Positions 1-10,351 of a stretch of 64,000 bases of DNA are shown one piece after another. The DNA comes from Rhizopus arrhizus (Eukaryota > Mucoromycota > Mucoromycetes > Mucorales > Rhizopodaceae). Each line of letters opens with the position of its first letter. Within the stretch, counting starts at the first letter, position 1. Location: assembly GCA_024220505.1 (NCBI GenBank), contig JAKZZE010000014.1:62001-126000 (forward strand). Reading direction: 5' to 3'. The notes below the pieces were generated by a model. That model did no database searches, was not told the origin of the DNA, and saw only the letters and a program-made list of their open reading frames with translations. The translations under genes were made by a program, and so were the position numbers.

Positions 1-28
1 ATATTTTAATTCAACTATAGATAACATC

Positions 29-730
29 ATGCTGCATGCTTCGACCCCTACTCCTCCATCTTCTACCAAAAGCCAACAAGACAAGCCCAAAAAGAAAAAT
101 CCGATTAAGCCAAAACTTTCTACCCAGCCACTGGAGTACACCTTTGCGATTAGCACCCCTGCCTCACTAAGGCCCACAACAAGAAATGTAAATAAAGAAG
201 ATGAAGAGGCCATGAAACCTGTTCCACTATATTCACCTGACAATCTTCCCATCAACTCACTCAAAAATAACTGTTCAGTCACTTCCAAAAGTAGTCAGGG
301 ATCCATCACGGATGATGAAGGTGATAACAAAAGTGATAGTCGAAAATATATGCAGCAACTTAGTTTGGGCATGCTTAGTTGTCATATTGACGTGGAAGGT
401 CAGCGATTTTGTGAAAGGCTTTACAGTGAAGTCTGCCATGAAGCCTTGGATCGTTTGTTAAATGAACCCTTGTTTGATTCAATGGGTAAATTTAACTTAT
501 CGGTGGACCCCGTATCACTGATTGAAAAAGAAGAACCTAGAGAGAAAAAATTACTGACGGCTTCAGAAATTTGGTACATACTCAATCGACATCCTCGTTT
601 CAAAGAATTTTCAACAGACAAGCTGTATGAGCTTGTAAAGAATTTGACAAAGTACTCTGATGATGGGCCTATCATGGAAGAAAGTGATATGAAATACATT
701 TTGTTAAAAATGGAAAAGGGAAACCTTTAA
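29..730 (+). CDS. Hypothetical protein, probably the 3' exon of a gene that begins outside the window
   Basis: An open frame of 233 residues runs from an ATG at 29 to a TAA at 728-730. The same frame has no stop upstream to the window edge, and a CTATAG acceptor-like site ends at base 20. This may therefore be a last exon, and the ATG need not be the true start. The first ~110 residues are low-complexity and rich in Ser, Pro, Lys and Thr. The C-terminal ~130 residues look folded (motifs CERLYSEVCHEALDRLL and SEIWYILNRHPRFKEFS). I do not recognise the family. It converges on PHO88, with 85 bp between the stop codons. Confidence 0.6.
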   Translation: MLHASTPTPPSSTKSQQDKPKKKNPIKPKLSTQPLEYTFAISTPASLRPTTRNVNKEDEEAMKPVPLYSPDNLPINSLKNNCSVTSKSSQGSITDDEGDNKSDSRKYMQQLSLGMLSCHIDVEGQRFCERLYSEVCHEALDRLLNEPLFDSMGKFNLSVDPVSLIEKEEPREKKLLTASEIWYILNRHPRFKEFSTDKLYELVKNLTKYSDDGPIMEESDMKYILLKMEKGNL

Positions 731-815
731 CTTTATTTATTTTATAAAATATATAGTAACTTTATTTTGTTTTTCTAATGTATACAATACTTGTAAAAAG
801 TATATCTTTTTGTTC

Positions 816-1484
816 TTAATCTCTGTGAGCGTGATTATCCTCAGTGCTGTTAGCAGCAGAGGAGGTAGCAGCAGGAGCAGCATCGTTTCCACCAACACCA
901 AACATGTTAGCAAGGCCACCTAAAGGATTTTCAGCAGTAAAAGGTCTAGCCAAGTTTCCTTCAGGGGCATCACCCCACAAATGGATTAAAGCTTCCTTGT
1001 GCGTCAAGAGGTTCTTGATGGGCATGAGGGATTGCATCAAAAGAGGTTGAGTAAACTTGAATTGCCAATGCATCAAAGAGATGATGAAGATGGAGGTCAC
1101 AGTAGATTGGATGAATTGCTTGACTTGGTCAATGTCATAATCGCGGATGGTAGTAGAGATTGTCTCAGGAGCCGAGGGAGCAGATTGACCAAAGCTAGGT
1201 TTAGATGGGGGTGAATAAGTCAAGACAGTGGTGTCTACAAATAGATTGCGTAAGTTTTGTGTCATTTAAAAGCAAAAAGTATAACCCTTACCATTTTTCT
1301 TTTTAATAATAGCAATCAAACCATAGGCAGCAGCAACAACCAAGGCTTGAGCACTGTAATAACCAATACGAGCCATTGTCAATACGTCAGGGTCATTCCA
1401 GTCAACTTTCTTTGCCAACTGCATACAAATTAAAAGGAAGCCAATGTTAAACATTGGGTTTGTGATTATGCTTGGAGAACCCAT
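816..1484 (-). CDS. PHO88: PHO88/SND3-like ER membrane protein
   Basis: This matches the Pho88 family: a short N-terminal hydrophobic segment (FNIGFLLICMQLAKKVDW), then a conserved central block (TTIRDYDIDQVKQFIQS, HWQFKFTQPLLMQS) and the LKRPF-like NLARPFTAENP near the C-terminus. Yeast Pho88/Snd3 works in SRP-independent targeting of proteins to the ER and affects phosphate transport. The gene has two exons: 1484-1292 and 1234-816. The 57-nt intron starts GTAAGG and ends TTGTAG; splicing joins IIKKKN to DTTVLTYSPP in frame and gives 203 residues. An ATG at 1577 would add a hydrophobic leader unlike the family, so I chose 1484. The C-terminal tail is Ala/Asn rich. Confidence 0.9.
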
Positions 1485-4063
1485 CTTTATTACGAATAAA
1501 CAATAGAGAAAGAAAAAAAGAGTAAAGATGGAAGAAAAAAATAATTTTAACTTCAACAGAAAAAGATGTAGTCGCATTTCATTGGTGGACTTAATTTTTT
1601 GGTGTTACCCTTTTTATCATGAAGCCCATTGTTTTTTTTGCTGCGAATGTGCTTATTATTACTAAAGATATACTTGTATCTATTTGTATTGATATTGTGC
1701 TATTGATTTGATGAAAATTAAGCAAAAAATCAAAATCTATGCGATTTGTCCACATTCACAGATGTTTTTTTCAATTTGGATAATCGTTTGAGATAATCAT
1801 ATTCCTCTAAATTAGGTCTTGTATGATATCGAATACAATTGTTCTTATCCTTTTTCTGTGAAAAGTTTTTTTTTTGAGTAGCTTGTAACACTAGCTAAAT
1901 AGAAGGAATAAAAAAAAAAGTTTTTATTTTTACGAGGCAACTTAGGTGTAAACTGATTTCTAAACACTTTCAAACACATCATTGTTAGAAAACACCAAAG
2001 CAAATTGGTCAGGAACATTGCTGATTTTTATACAAGCAAGACATGTGAACGTACTGTGTATTTTTAAATCAGAGTACTTAATACTTATATAACTTGGCCA
2101 CTGTCAATGTTCATTTTGCAGAGATTAACAAAATTATCAATTCTTTCTGTGTTTATAGTACTTATTAAACGAAAAAGAAAAAACTAGAGTCAAAAACCAC
2201 ATAGCTTTGTTCAGAAAAGCATAATATATTTAGTATCATATTGCTACAGCAAAAATTGATAATACACAAGTATCTTTCCAGATGTGAGGCAACAACTAGA
2301 AATGTCTATAAATCCTTTCTTCTGTTTGAGAAAATATGGTTTGATATGTTTGATCTAAATACACTAGAGTAAGACTGATAATATCATTATTTATTTGAAT
2401 TTGAGTCGATTGCATCATATATTAAAATATCACCGATGATATGACACAGTGTTCAATCGCCTGTCTACAATGCCATGAACAATTCGACACTATGTGCTCA
2501 TCTGTTTTTAGCCCTTGATCAGGCTTCACTTTATGCTTTGTCAGCTCTTCGGTATCAAAGATTAAAGAATTGTGTACACAAAGTTCTCAGTGTGTATCAT
2601 CACCAATATACATAGTGCTTCTTTTACACAGAGCTAATCTTCAATAACAATTTCCATAGATTTTCTTTCAAAAGAGGATGTGAATATAAATATTTGAATT
2701 TCATATGTCAAAACAGCTGTTATGTTTCGAATTGTATTATTTGATGCGGATTTTTTCGATTATCTGCTTTTCTAAAAGCTCGAACAAATACTCATACATG
2801 CTGCTGCCTTTGCTCAATAGTAGATGAATTATGTATAATAATTATAATTGAAACGTCAAATAACTTTAAGAATAATTAACCTATTCCATATGTTGGTCTT
2901 GGTATTTGCTCCATACTTTAAATTTCATACTGAATCACCAAATACTTCTAATAAAAAGGTAAAACTGAATTGGAGCAAATGTGCACAATGCTTTTTTTTT
3001 TTTTTTTTTTTTTTTTTTGTTGTATATTCTGATACGAGTATTTTGGTAAACACTCTTTTTTTTAAAAAAAATTCGTCCATGTATTTATTATATTTAAAAT
3101 ATTAACAGCTACCTTACATTCCATAGTTCTTGTGGTCTTCAACTTGAATATTCGTATTTTCAAAAGATTTACAAGTAATTGCCGCCTTTGTAGCTTTGCT
3201 TGCTAGGATTGTAATGATGGATAGTGATTAAGAATATATACCATGTAAATAAATACATGGAAAAATTACCTTTTGATTTGCAATAAAAATTAGATTTATG
3301 AATTTTCTGTGATTAAGATATGCAATTTTACATTTCATGTATCATGGATAAATAAGTCTATGGAAAACAATTTGTAATTTACTTCTTCAATACGAGATAT
3401 AGGAATAGTATATTTTTACATAATCTAAATAATTGAACTTCCATAAGTTGATACTCTTGACACATATGAACCATCAATTACTGATGTATTATATATGTAT
3501 TCTATTAGAATGCAATACATTAAAAACCCTTAATAGGCTGTCACCTTCATCTTTTTATAATATCAAAGGCATCAAGGAGTTTGTTGATTATTCACATATA
3601 TTTATTATAATTTTATAAGAATATGAGTCAAAAGGATTGCACCTAGACTTATGTCTTACAAATACCATCGTTTACAATCACTTATGGTTCTTATAACCTT
3701 TCAGTAGAAGTAGGGCCAAGTGATTGCTTTTGTTTTAATCAAGCATTAACTCTTCTATTACCTTTTATAAAATAACTCTCATCCACTGTCAGATGCTAAG
3801 CTAGAACCTCTAAAAACCATACTGAGCTTATTAACAGAATATTAGCCAAAAACATTCAACTTTATAACTATAGCATTATTCCTCAACAAGGATAGCTTCA
3901 GTATTTGCTCTCTTTTACTAATTTAATTTCAGCTTATTCTGTAGTGAAATAAGAATATGCTCAGTTGCCCTGAGTTACGTCACTTTGTTTTCTGTATTTT
4001 TTTTTTTTTTTTCTTTTTCTTTTTCCTCACACTTCTTTTTCTCTTTTATTAAAAAAGAAATAA
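1485..4063. other. AT-rich intergenic region, no gene seen
   Basis: About 2.6 kb between PHO88 (leftward) and striatin (rightward). Only short frames with no recognisable domain are present (for example at 2848-3105, whose product is largely encoded by a run of T). A long T run lies near 2992-3018. The last ~100 bases before 4064 are pyrimidine rich (TTTTTTCTTTTTCTTTTTCC), which fits a promoter/5' UTR of the striatin gene. I see no tRNA-like cloverleaf or repeat. Confidence 0.5.
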
Positions 4064-6641
4064 ATGTCTGAGCAAGCAACTTTAGAATATACTTTACCTG
4101 GTATATTACATTATTTACAAACAGAGTGGAGAAGATTTGAAAGAGAAAAAAATGAGTGGACTATTGAAAGAGCTGAACTCAAAGTAACGATAACAATAGC
4201 AACTATTTATATGTTTAATGGTTTTATTAGGCTAGGATTGCCTTATTGGAAGGTGAAAGAAAAGGCATTGAAAATACTAAACTAGTTTTGATGAAAAGAG
4301 TAAAGATGCTTGAATATGCTTTAAGACAAGAAAGGTTGGACATAAAAATAAAATGCTTTGTGAATCTTTACTCAATGTACGAATGATATTTAGGAAAAGG
4401 TATAACGACAATAACAACGATAGCAATAATAAAGAAGAACAAGAAGTTACCCAGGAAAATATGTATGTACTTATGAATTTGTATGGAGACAATGAAAACA
4501 ATATTGAATTATTAATAATTTAGTCATAATACAGCTTCTTCAACTATTGATACTCAAGAGGATAATAAACTAAGAGAAAGAAGTAAACAGCTATTGACAT
4601 CGTAAGTAAAAATAAAATAGATAAAAAAAAAAAGACTCCTTAACTCCTTTCTCGCTTTTTAACTCTCCCATCCTCCTTTTAAAAGATGTCTTGAAGAGAT
4701 CAATTATTTAACTTCAATCCCAACCAAACTTCCACTTACAAATGCATTATCATCTTGTAATACAGCAGATACCAACAGGTTATTAAGAGCAGATTCCTTA
4801 AAAAAAGCAACAAAACGAAATCAAAAGCCAAGTATTCAACGAGATCCAGGCTTTAAGAGAACAGCGAGCCCACCTAAAGAAGAAGAGGAAGTAGAAGTAC
4901 CTGCTAATGTAGATGAAATAGCCATGATGAGCAATAATAATAAACCATCCGATAACAATAACAGCCAAGAAATTGTAAGAAGCAAAAGCTGATAACAGTA
5001 ACTAATGTGCGTGTATGTAGTCTGCAGAAATCCAAGAAAAGTTTCATTTATCAGAGGATAAAGTAATGAAATTGATGAAGAATGTTAATAAAGAATCAAA
5101 AGATAATAAATTACTAGCTGGTGATTTGGATTCAAATAAAGTAAAAGTCGATTAACTCGAATAAAAGCAAAAAACTTACATGTGTCGATTGTAGATCGGA
5201 CAAGTGATAGAAGACCGCCACCAAGAGCAGAAAGTATGGAGAAATAGAATAACGATTAAAGGGTAACAGGCAAAGAGAATAAAAAAGAAAATTTTGCTTA
5301 TCCACATGATTTTAGACATCTTGATTCAGTAAGAACAGTTTGCTTTCACCCAAAAGAAATGATGGCTGCGTCTGGATCTGATGATGGAACAGTAAAGATT
5401 TGGAATTTAAAGCGACTTGCAGGCAAAGATGGGAAAAAGTAAGAAAAAAAAGGGGGTTACAAAGCAAATTTTAATCAACTTTGTTGTATTTTAGAGGCGC
5501 TTTTGAAGAAGCAGATCCAAGTATTACCTTTAGAGGACATACAAATGTAGTGACATCAGTGATGATGTCTGATTCACAAAACAGAGTGTACTCTGCTTCA
5601 CTGGATTCAACCATACGTGTCTGGAAGATGCCTTCAGAAGACTGTGGACAATTTTCTCCTGTTGGTAACGAACTGAAAAAAAAGCAAAAGATATAATTGA
5701 TACTGATTCTATACTAGATCCTTCATTGAATCTTGCAACTTATGTTGGACATACAGATGCTATTTGGGACTTTAAGCTTTCACCTTTCAATAATTTATTA
5801 GCTTCAGCATCTGCCGATGGAACGATAAAGATATGGAATACACAGACTACTGGAAGCTTATTAAAGAGTACGCTGACATTTGATGGTATACTATCTTCAG
5901 ATGAACTACATGACAAAAGAGGTAAGGATATTAATGCTTTAAAGGAGAAAAAGGGCTAATGTACATGTACAAAAAGTATCACCAACGTCTCTTGATTTTT
6001 GTCAATATGATGATAATAAACTTACTGCGTCTTATTCAAATGCTAAGATAAGAGTGTATGATATCGAGACTGGACAAGTTGCTGTTACTTTGAAGAATAG
6101 TGATGAAACATATGGTAGTATTGCGTCTATTATCACAATATAGCTAATGACATTATTTAATAGATAATACAAGAAATACACAGATTAATCGTATAGTGAC
6201 ACATCCCACACTACCATTAATCATATCGGGACATGAAGATCGTCATATTAAAATATTTGATATTAAATCTGGTAACAAAAAAGATATCAACTTGTTATCC
6301 ATCATGTATTTATTGTTATTAGGTGAATGCATACAAACTTTATCAGGTCATTTGGATGCAGTGACAAGTCTTGATATTGACTCGATTGGCAATACTTTAG
6401 TATCAGGAGGTTTGCTTATCACAAGAAATAATGATACATGTACTTATTACTATTGTGTGTAGGCCATGATTCAGCAATAAGATTATGGAACTTGAATACT
6501 TTTAGGAACGAACAAGAGTTTTCTGCTCACAGACGAAAAGGTGATGAAGGCGTATTGAGCGTCAAGTTTCACAAAAGTTACCCTTGGATGCTAAGTGGAG
6601 GAGCGGACGGCATCATCAAAGTATATCATTATGGACATTAA
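4064..6641 (+). CDS. Striatin-family STRIPAK scaffold (Far8/Pro11-like), multi-exon, with two apparent frameshifts
   Basis: The N-terminus has the striatin signature YTLPGILHYLQTEWRRFEREKNEW followed by a coiled coil ending VKMLEYALRQER. The C-terminal half is a WD40 propeller (for example RHLDSVRTVCFHPKE, GHTNVVTSVMMSD, GHTDAIWDFKLSPF, GHLDAVTSLDID, VKIWNLKRL). Striatins scaffold the PP2A-containing STRIPAK complex in cell fusion, septation and polarity. Clear exons are 4064-4183, 4231-4334, 4394-4462, 4524-4601, 4686-4974 and 5021 onward; the exon around 5150-5290 is ambiguous. Introns near 5440-5495, 6120-6167, 6270-6321 and 6410-6462 are convincing. The frame changes at the A8 run at 5676-5683 and again at the A run near 5948-5952, while WD40 coding continues on both sides. 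This is either homopolymer error or real lesions. Confidence 0.85.
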
Positions 6642-6642
6642 T

Positions 6643-7187
6643 TTATTCAAAATCTTTAAACATGATTTGATTTCCATTCACATTATTTTTAAACAAGTAA
6701 TCTTCATTAAAACCACAACCTTCCAATTCCAGCATGGCCTTTTTGTTTGCCGTGTTTTGACAATCACCAAATTTGCCAGCGAAACCGCCGATGGTTAAAT
6801 CAGAAGCAATCACTCTGTGACATGGGACAGGTAAAGGACAAAAAGGATTTAAGCGAAGTGCCTGTCCGATGGCTCGAGGAGCAGATTTTAAAGTGTCACT
6901 GAGTACTTTATATGAAGTCACTTGTCCCTTTGGAATTTGAGCCACTAGATCATACACCTTGTATTGAAAGGGTGTTACTACTTTACCATTTTTATGATTA
7001 ATGAATGTTTCCCTTTCTTCTTGTGTTGTTGGATAATATATTTTAGCTAAATGAGATCATTAACTGTTGTGTGTGCTATGAACGTTTGAGTCTATTTACT
7101 GTGAATGTCTTTATTGTTTGCAACAAATGTTTGTTTGATGTATTTCTTTTGTTTTATCTTTATTTTCTCTTTTATTATAGAAGGCAT
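6643..7187 (-). CDS. MGT1: O6-alkylguanine-DNA alkyltransferase (MGMT family)
   Basis: Suicide DNA repair protein that transfers alkyl groups from O6-alkylguanine to its own cysteine. The active-site motif PCHRVI is present, with the upstream helix-turn-helix (QIPKGQVTSYKVLSDTL, APRAIGQALRLNP) and downstream IGGFAGKFG. I reconstruct two exons, 7187-7100 and 7046-6643, with a 53-nt GTAAAT...TTTAG intron. The join is in frame and gives 163 residues beginning MPSIIKEKIK. The C-terminal domain is certain; the first exon rests on splice sites and an open frame only. The stop codon lies 1 bp from the striatin stop, so the two 3' UTRs must overlap. Confidence 0.85.
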
Positions 7188-7438
7188 TTTTAATAAAATA
7201 GAGAGGAAAAGAAAAAGAGAGAAAAAAAAAAATGCTGCGCATAAAATATGCTTTTTATAGTTTTGTGCAAAAAATTCACATCAAAGGTATGAAAACGATT
7301 GTTCAATTTACGATCGCGTTCTTTTTAAGATATTTATACAATGGATGTCATCTCAAAAGGTCAACAGTGAAGGCTTCTTGACCGTTTTTTCTAAAAAGGT
7401 TATCCTATTCAAATGAACTTTTGTGAATCAAAGCCGCG

Positions 7439-7476
<38 letters not shown>

Positions 7477-8257
7477 AAATAATCAGTCTCCAATTTATTT
7501 GGTGAGTTTGCTTAACAGAGAAATTTTATGCCAAAAAACTCACTTTTATAGCCTTGATTAATTATGTAACACAAAGTTATTGATCAAAGAATCATAACCG
7601 CAAAATGAGTTGTGTCAGTAAAGAGACAGGAAACGGACAAGAAGGAAAGGATTGTGCGAATAATTATTGCTGTAAATAAGAAAAAGATACGGTCGGTTGG
7701 AGGTTTTCAAAATAAAAAAAAGTTCTTAATTAGACCATAATTAGACAGCTGAATAGCCATACAAGTTTAAAATAGAGTTACAGGAGTAGATAAAAGTGCT
7801 TGTGGCATATTTAGTAAGGATACGGCAATAGCTTTGCAGAAAGCTTGAATAAAAAAAAAAAAAAAAAAAAAAGCCAAGAAGCGAATTACTTTCTTTTCAG
7901 GTTTGGTTTTGTTCGACTGGTTTACAGAGTATAATAGACCTTGTTGTGATGGTTGATGACAACTACCAGCGTCACAGATCGGTCTTATCTTCAGAGCACT
8001 CTTTGTTCATTTACATTTTAAAAGACATGATTGAAAACTATTTCTTTCTATTGTCTTACTATCCTATACATGCTGTACTAAAGCAAAAAGATCAATTGGG
8101 ATAGTGTGTATGTGCGTTTTGCTTGTCAGCCTTTATCATAATATTGTCCTGGTAGTCTCATGAAACAAAATAAAAAAAAAAAATAGAGGGGAAATTTTTA
8201 CATTTTGAAAATTATTTCAAGCACTTTTTTTATTTTTTATTTTTTCCTTCATTTTTA
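7188..8257. other. Divergent intergenic region between MGMT and SPT4
   Basis: No open frame of note. It holds a T36 run at 7440-7475 and an A run near 7851-7872. Purine-rich DNA next to 7200-7232 lies just upstream of the MGMT start. It must contain both promoters; I see no convincing TATA box or named operator. Confidence 0.45.
7440..7475. repeat. Homopolymer tract (T36)
   Basis: Thirty-six consecutive T on the plus strand in the MGMT/SPT4 divergent promoter region. Long poly(dA:dT) tracts exclude nucleosomes in fungi; the exact length is unreliable in most sequencing data. Confidence 0.9.
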
Positions 8258-8756
8258 ATGTCACAAGTTTTACCGATTGATAAAAAGCAATTACGTGCTT
8301 GTTTATTATGTTCACTTACAAAGGTTTAATTTTATATGATAATTTGTCTTGTTTCTAAATTGTAAAATAGAATGCTTCTCAATTTAGAGCGAATGGATGT
8401 GAAAATTGTGAAGAGATATTACAGATGAGAGGAAGTATGGATCGTGTGATGGAATGTACAAGCTCTAAATTTGAAGGGTGAATAGAAGTAGAAGGGGATA
8501 AAAATGAAATGATTTATTCAATCTATAATATAGATGCATAGCAATGATGAATCCAAAAGAAAGTTGGGTTGGTAGGTGGCAACGTATAGGTAAGTTGAGT
8601 TGATGAGAATAGACAGATATTGATGATGTGATAGACAAATTCACAAGAGGAGTATATGCAATTCGAGTTTATGGTAGAATACCTGAAGATGTAGAAGATG
8701 ATTTAGCAAGACGTGGTATTCCATATAGACCAAGAGATGGAAGTATAAATGATTAA
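8258..8756 (+). CDS. SPT4: Transcription elongation factor SPT4
   Basis: Small zinc-binding partner of Spt5 (DSIF), which clamps RNA polymerase II. The reconstructed protein of 116 residues has the N-terminal ACLLCSLTK and NGCENCEE zinc-knuckle cysteines, then ECTSSKFEG, MMNPKESWVGRWQR and FTRGVYAIRVYGRIPEDV, matching Spt4 end to end. Four exons: 8258-8323, 8371-8477, 8534-8589 and 8635-8756. All introns are 45-56 nt with GT-AG ends, and all joins are in frame. The C-terminal tail (LARRGIPYRPRDGSIND) is typical of fungal Spt4. It converges on the C2H2 gene, 51 bp away. Confidence 0.95.
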
Positions 8757-8807
8757 GAAAACAACAACAACAATAATAAACAATATTTTATTATAAAAAA
8801 CAAATTG

Positions 8808-8884
8808 TTAGCAGTGAGCAGGCTCAGTAGGATGATGATGATGATGATGATGATGATTGACGTTATTCTTATTGTTATTATTAT

Positions 8885-8916
<32 letters not shown>

Positions 8917-8924
8917 TCACCAGG

Positions 8925-8963
<39 letters not shown>

Positions 8964-9875
8964 AGCAAATAATGAATTATTATTAGGTTTATCATCACGA
9001 ATGAAATCCACTAGAGCAAAAGGTTCAGGATGCATAAAATGAGGAGTGACAGATTCGTCTGTGTATCTGGTGGATGATCCTCTTCTTTCATGTGTTTTTT
9101 TATGTTGTGTTAAATTATCTGATCTTGAGAAAGCTTTAAAGCAACCTGGAAAATTACATTTGAAGGGTTGTTCATGTGTATGAATCCTTGTGTGCCTCTT
9201 TAAATGTTCTAATCGTCGGAATCTTTTATTGCAGTGATCGCATGCATGAGGCTTTTTTAATTCCTGTTCTTCATAAACAAAATTCACTTGTTTTGGTGGT
9301 GAAGGTGTAGGTAAAAGAGGATAATGATGACCATAGTTATAATCTGGTGGTGGCATATGAAAACTTCTTTCGTCTTTAATTAAAATATCTTGTTTTTGTT
9401 TAAATGCTTTCTTTTCATGTGTACGATAATGTGCATGAAAATTATCGGACCGACTGAATCGTTTTCCACAACCTGGATAAGAACAGACATGAGGTCTTTC
9501 ACCTGTGTGAACCAACATGTGTCTTTTCAGATGCTCATAACGTCTAAAACTCCAAGAACAGTCTGGGAAATTACATGCATGTTTATTTTGTTTTGTTGGT
9601 TGTTTTCTTGCGTTCTGTCTGGTAGTAGTAGTAGTAGTAGTAGTAGTAGTAATATTGGTTGTGTTTGGTTGTTGAATAGAAGAAGGATGATTGACCCAAT
9701 GATGTTGATGATAATCCATAGAGTATCTATAAGAATAACCAATATCTCTTTTATCAAATGGATGTTGTTGAGGTAGTGCGGGTGTAAGTGGAGGTGAAAG
9801 TACAGGTTCTGAATGTTGACTAGAATATCTTCTTGTCAGTGGATCAAGGCAATAATTATTATTATTATTCATCAT
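8808..9875 (-). CDS. C2H2 zinc-finger transcription factor with four fingers in two pairs
   Basis: Single-exon gene of 355 residues. Fingers lie at about residues 99-123 and 129-153 (with the GERPHVC linker), and 210-232 and 238-262 (with a THEQPFKC linker). Each pair ends in a finger with the RFSRSDN or AFSRSDN recognition-helix type, a combination known from fungal stress and developmental regulators (Msn2/SteA-like fingers), so it probably binds a GC-rich core. Poly-Thr (~70-85), poly-Gln, poly-Thr, poly-Asn and an eight-His run near the C-terminus are coded by perfect trinucleotide repeats. The target genes cannot be inferred. Divergent from GSH2, 476 bp away. Confidence 0.9.
8831..8961. 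repeat. Coding trinucleotide microsatellites
   Basis: Three near-adjacent triplet arrays inside the C2H2 gene, as read on the plus strand: GAT repeats (8831-8857, His), TAG repeats (about 8886-8915, Thr) and CTG repeats (about 8928-8961, Gln). A further TAG array lies at about 9621-9650 (Thr). They code the homopeptide runs and should vary in length between strains. Confidence 0.85.
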
Positions 9876-10351
9876 AAAAGATAAAAAAAGAAAAAGAAAA
9901 GATTAGTTTATTTTTTTAAGGGAAAAAAAAAAAAGAGGGAGCTTTTTATAGATCCTTTTATGGTTATATTGAAACTATTTGACTTCAACTGCTTTTGCAT
10001 AAGATAGATTCTAAACAAATCTTGTATGCTTAATACAAAAAAAAAAAAAAAAAAAAAAAAAAGCGATCTCCCTAAACTCTAAATTTCTTTTTTAAAGAAG
10101 TTCTCCTTAAATCTACTTTACTTGCATATCAACAGAGTCTCGTCATTTTCAGTCACGTTTTTATACAAGACAATGATTCTATACTCCTTATTGTGATCTA
10201 CTCTACTTTACCTTTAGCTTACAACAAGTCTATCTCCTTATTCAAAGTCCACTCTCCTTGAAAGTCACACACAAGACGATCAAGATTTGAGTGGATTAAT
10301 CAGCAATTCCAACCGATTTTTATTTTTTTTTTCTTTTCTTCTACAAACAGG
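9876..10351. promoter_or_regulatory. Divergent promoter region of the C2H2 factor and GSH2
   Basis: 476 bp between two divergent start codons. It holds an A run at about 10037-10062 and a pyrimidine-rich stretch just before the GSH2 ATG. No gene is seen. Promoter function is inferred from position only. Confidence 0.5.

Noticed and set aside
1266..1577. PHO88 split into two separate minus-strand genes
   Set aside because: The 57-nt GT-AG intron joins both parts in frame into one known family.
2848..3105. Short frame with a poly-Phe stretch
   Set aside because: Created by a T run; no domain and no conserved character.
5660..5695. Ultra-short intron (20-26 nt, GTAACG...AAAG) that would repair the striatin frame
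   Set aside because: Far below any known spliceosomal intron size here, and a matching short intron fails to restore the frame at the second break; a homopolymer length error is simpler.
6643..6957. MGMT starting at an internal GTG
   Set aside because: A spliced upstream exon with a normal ATG at 7187 fits better in a eukaryotic gene.
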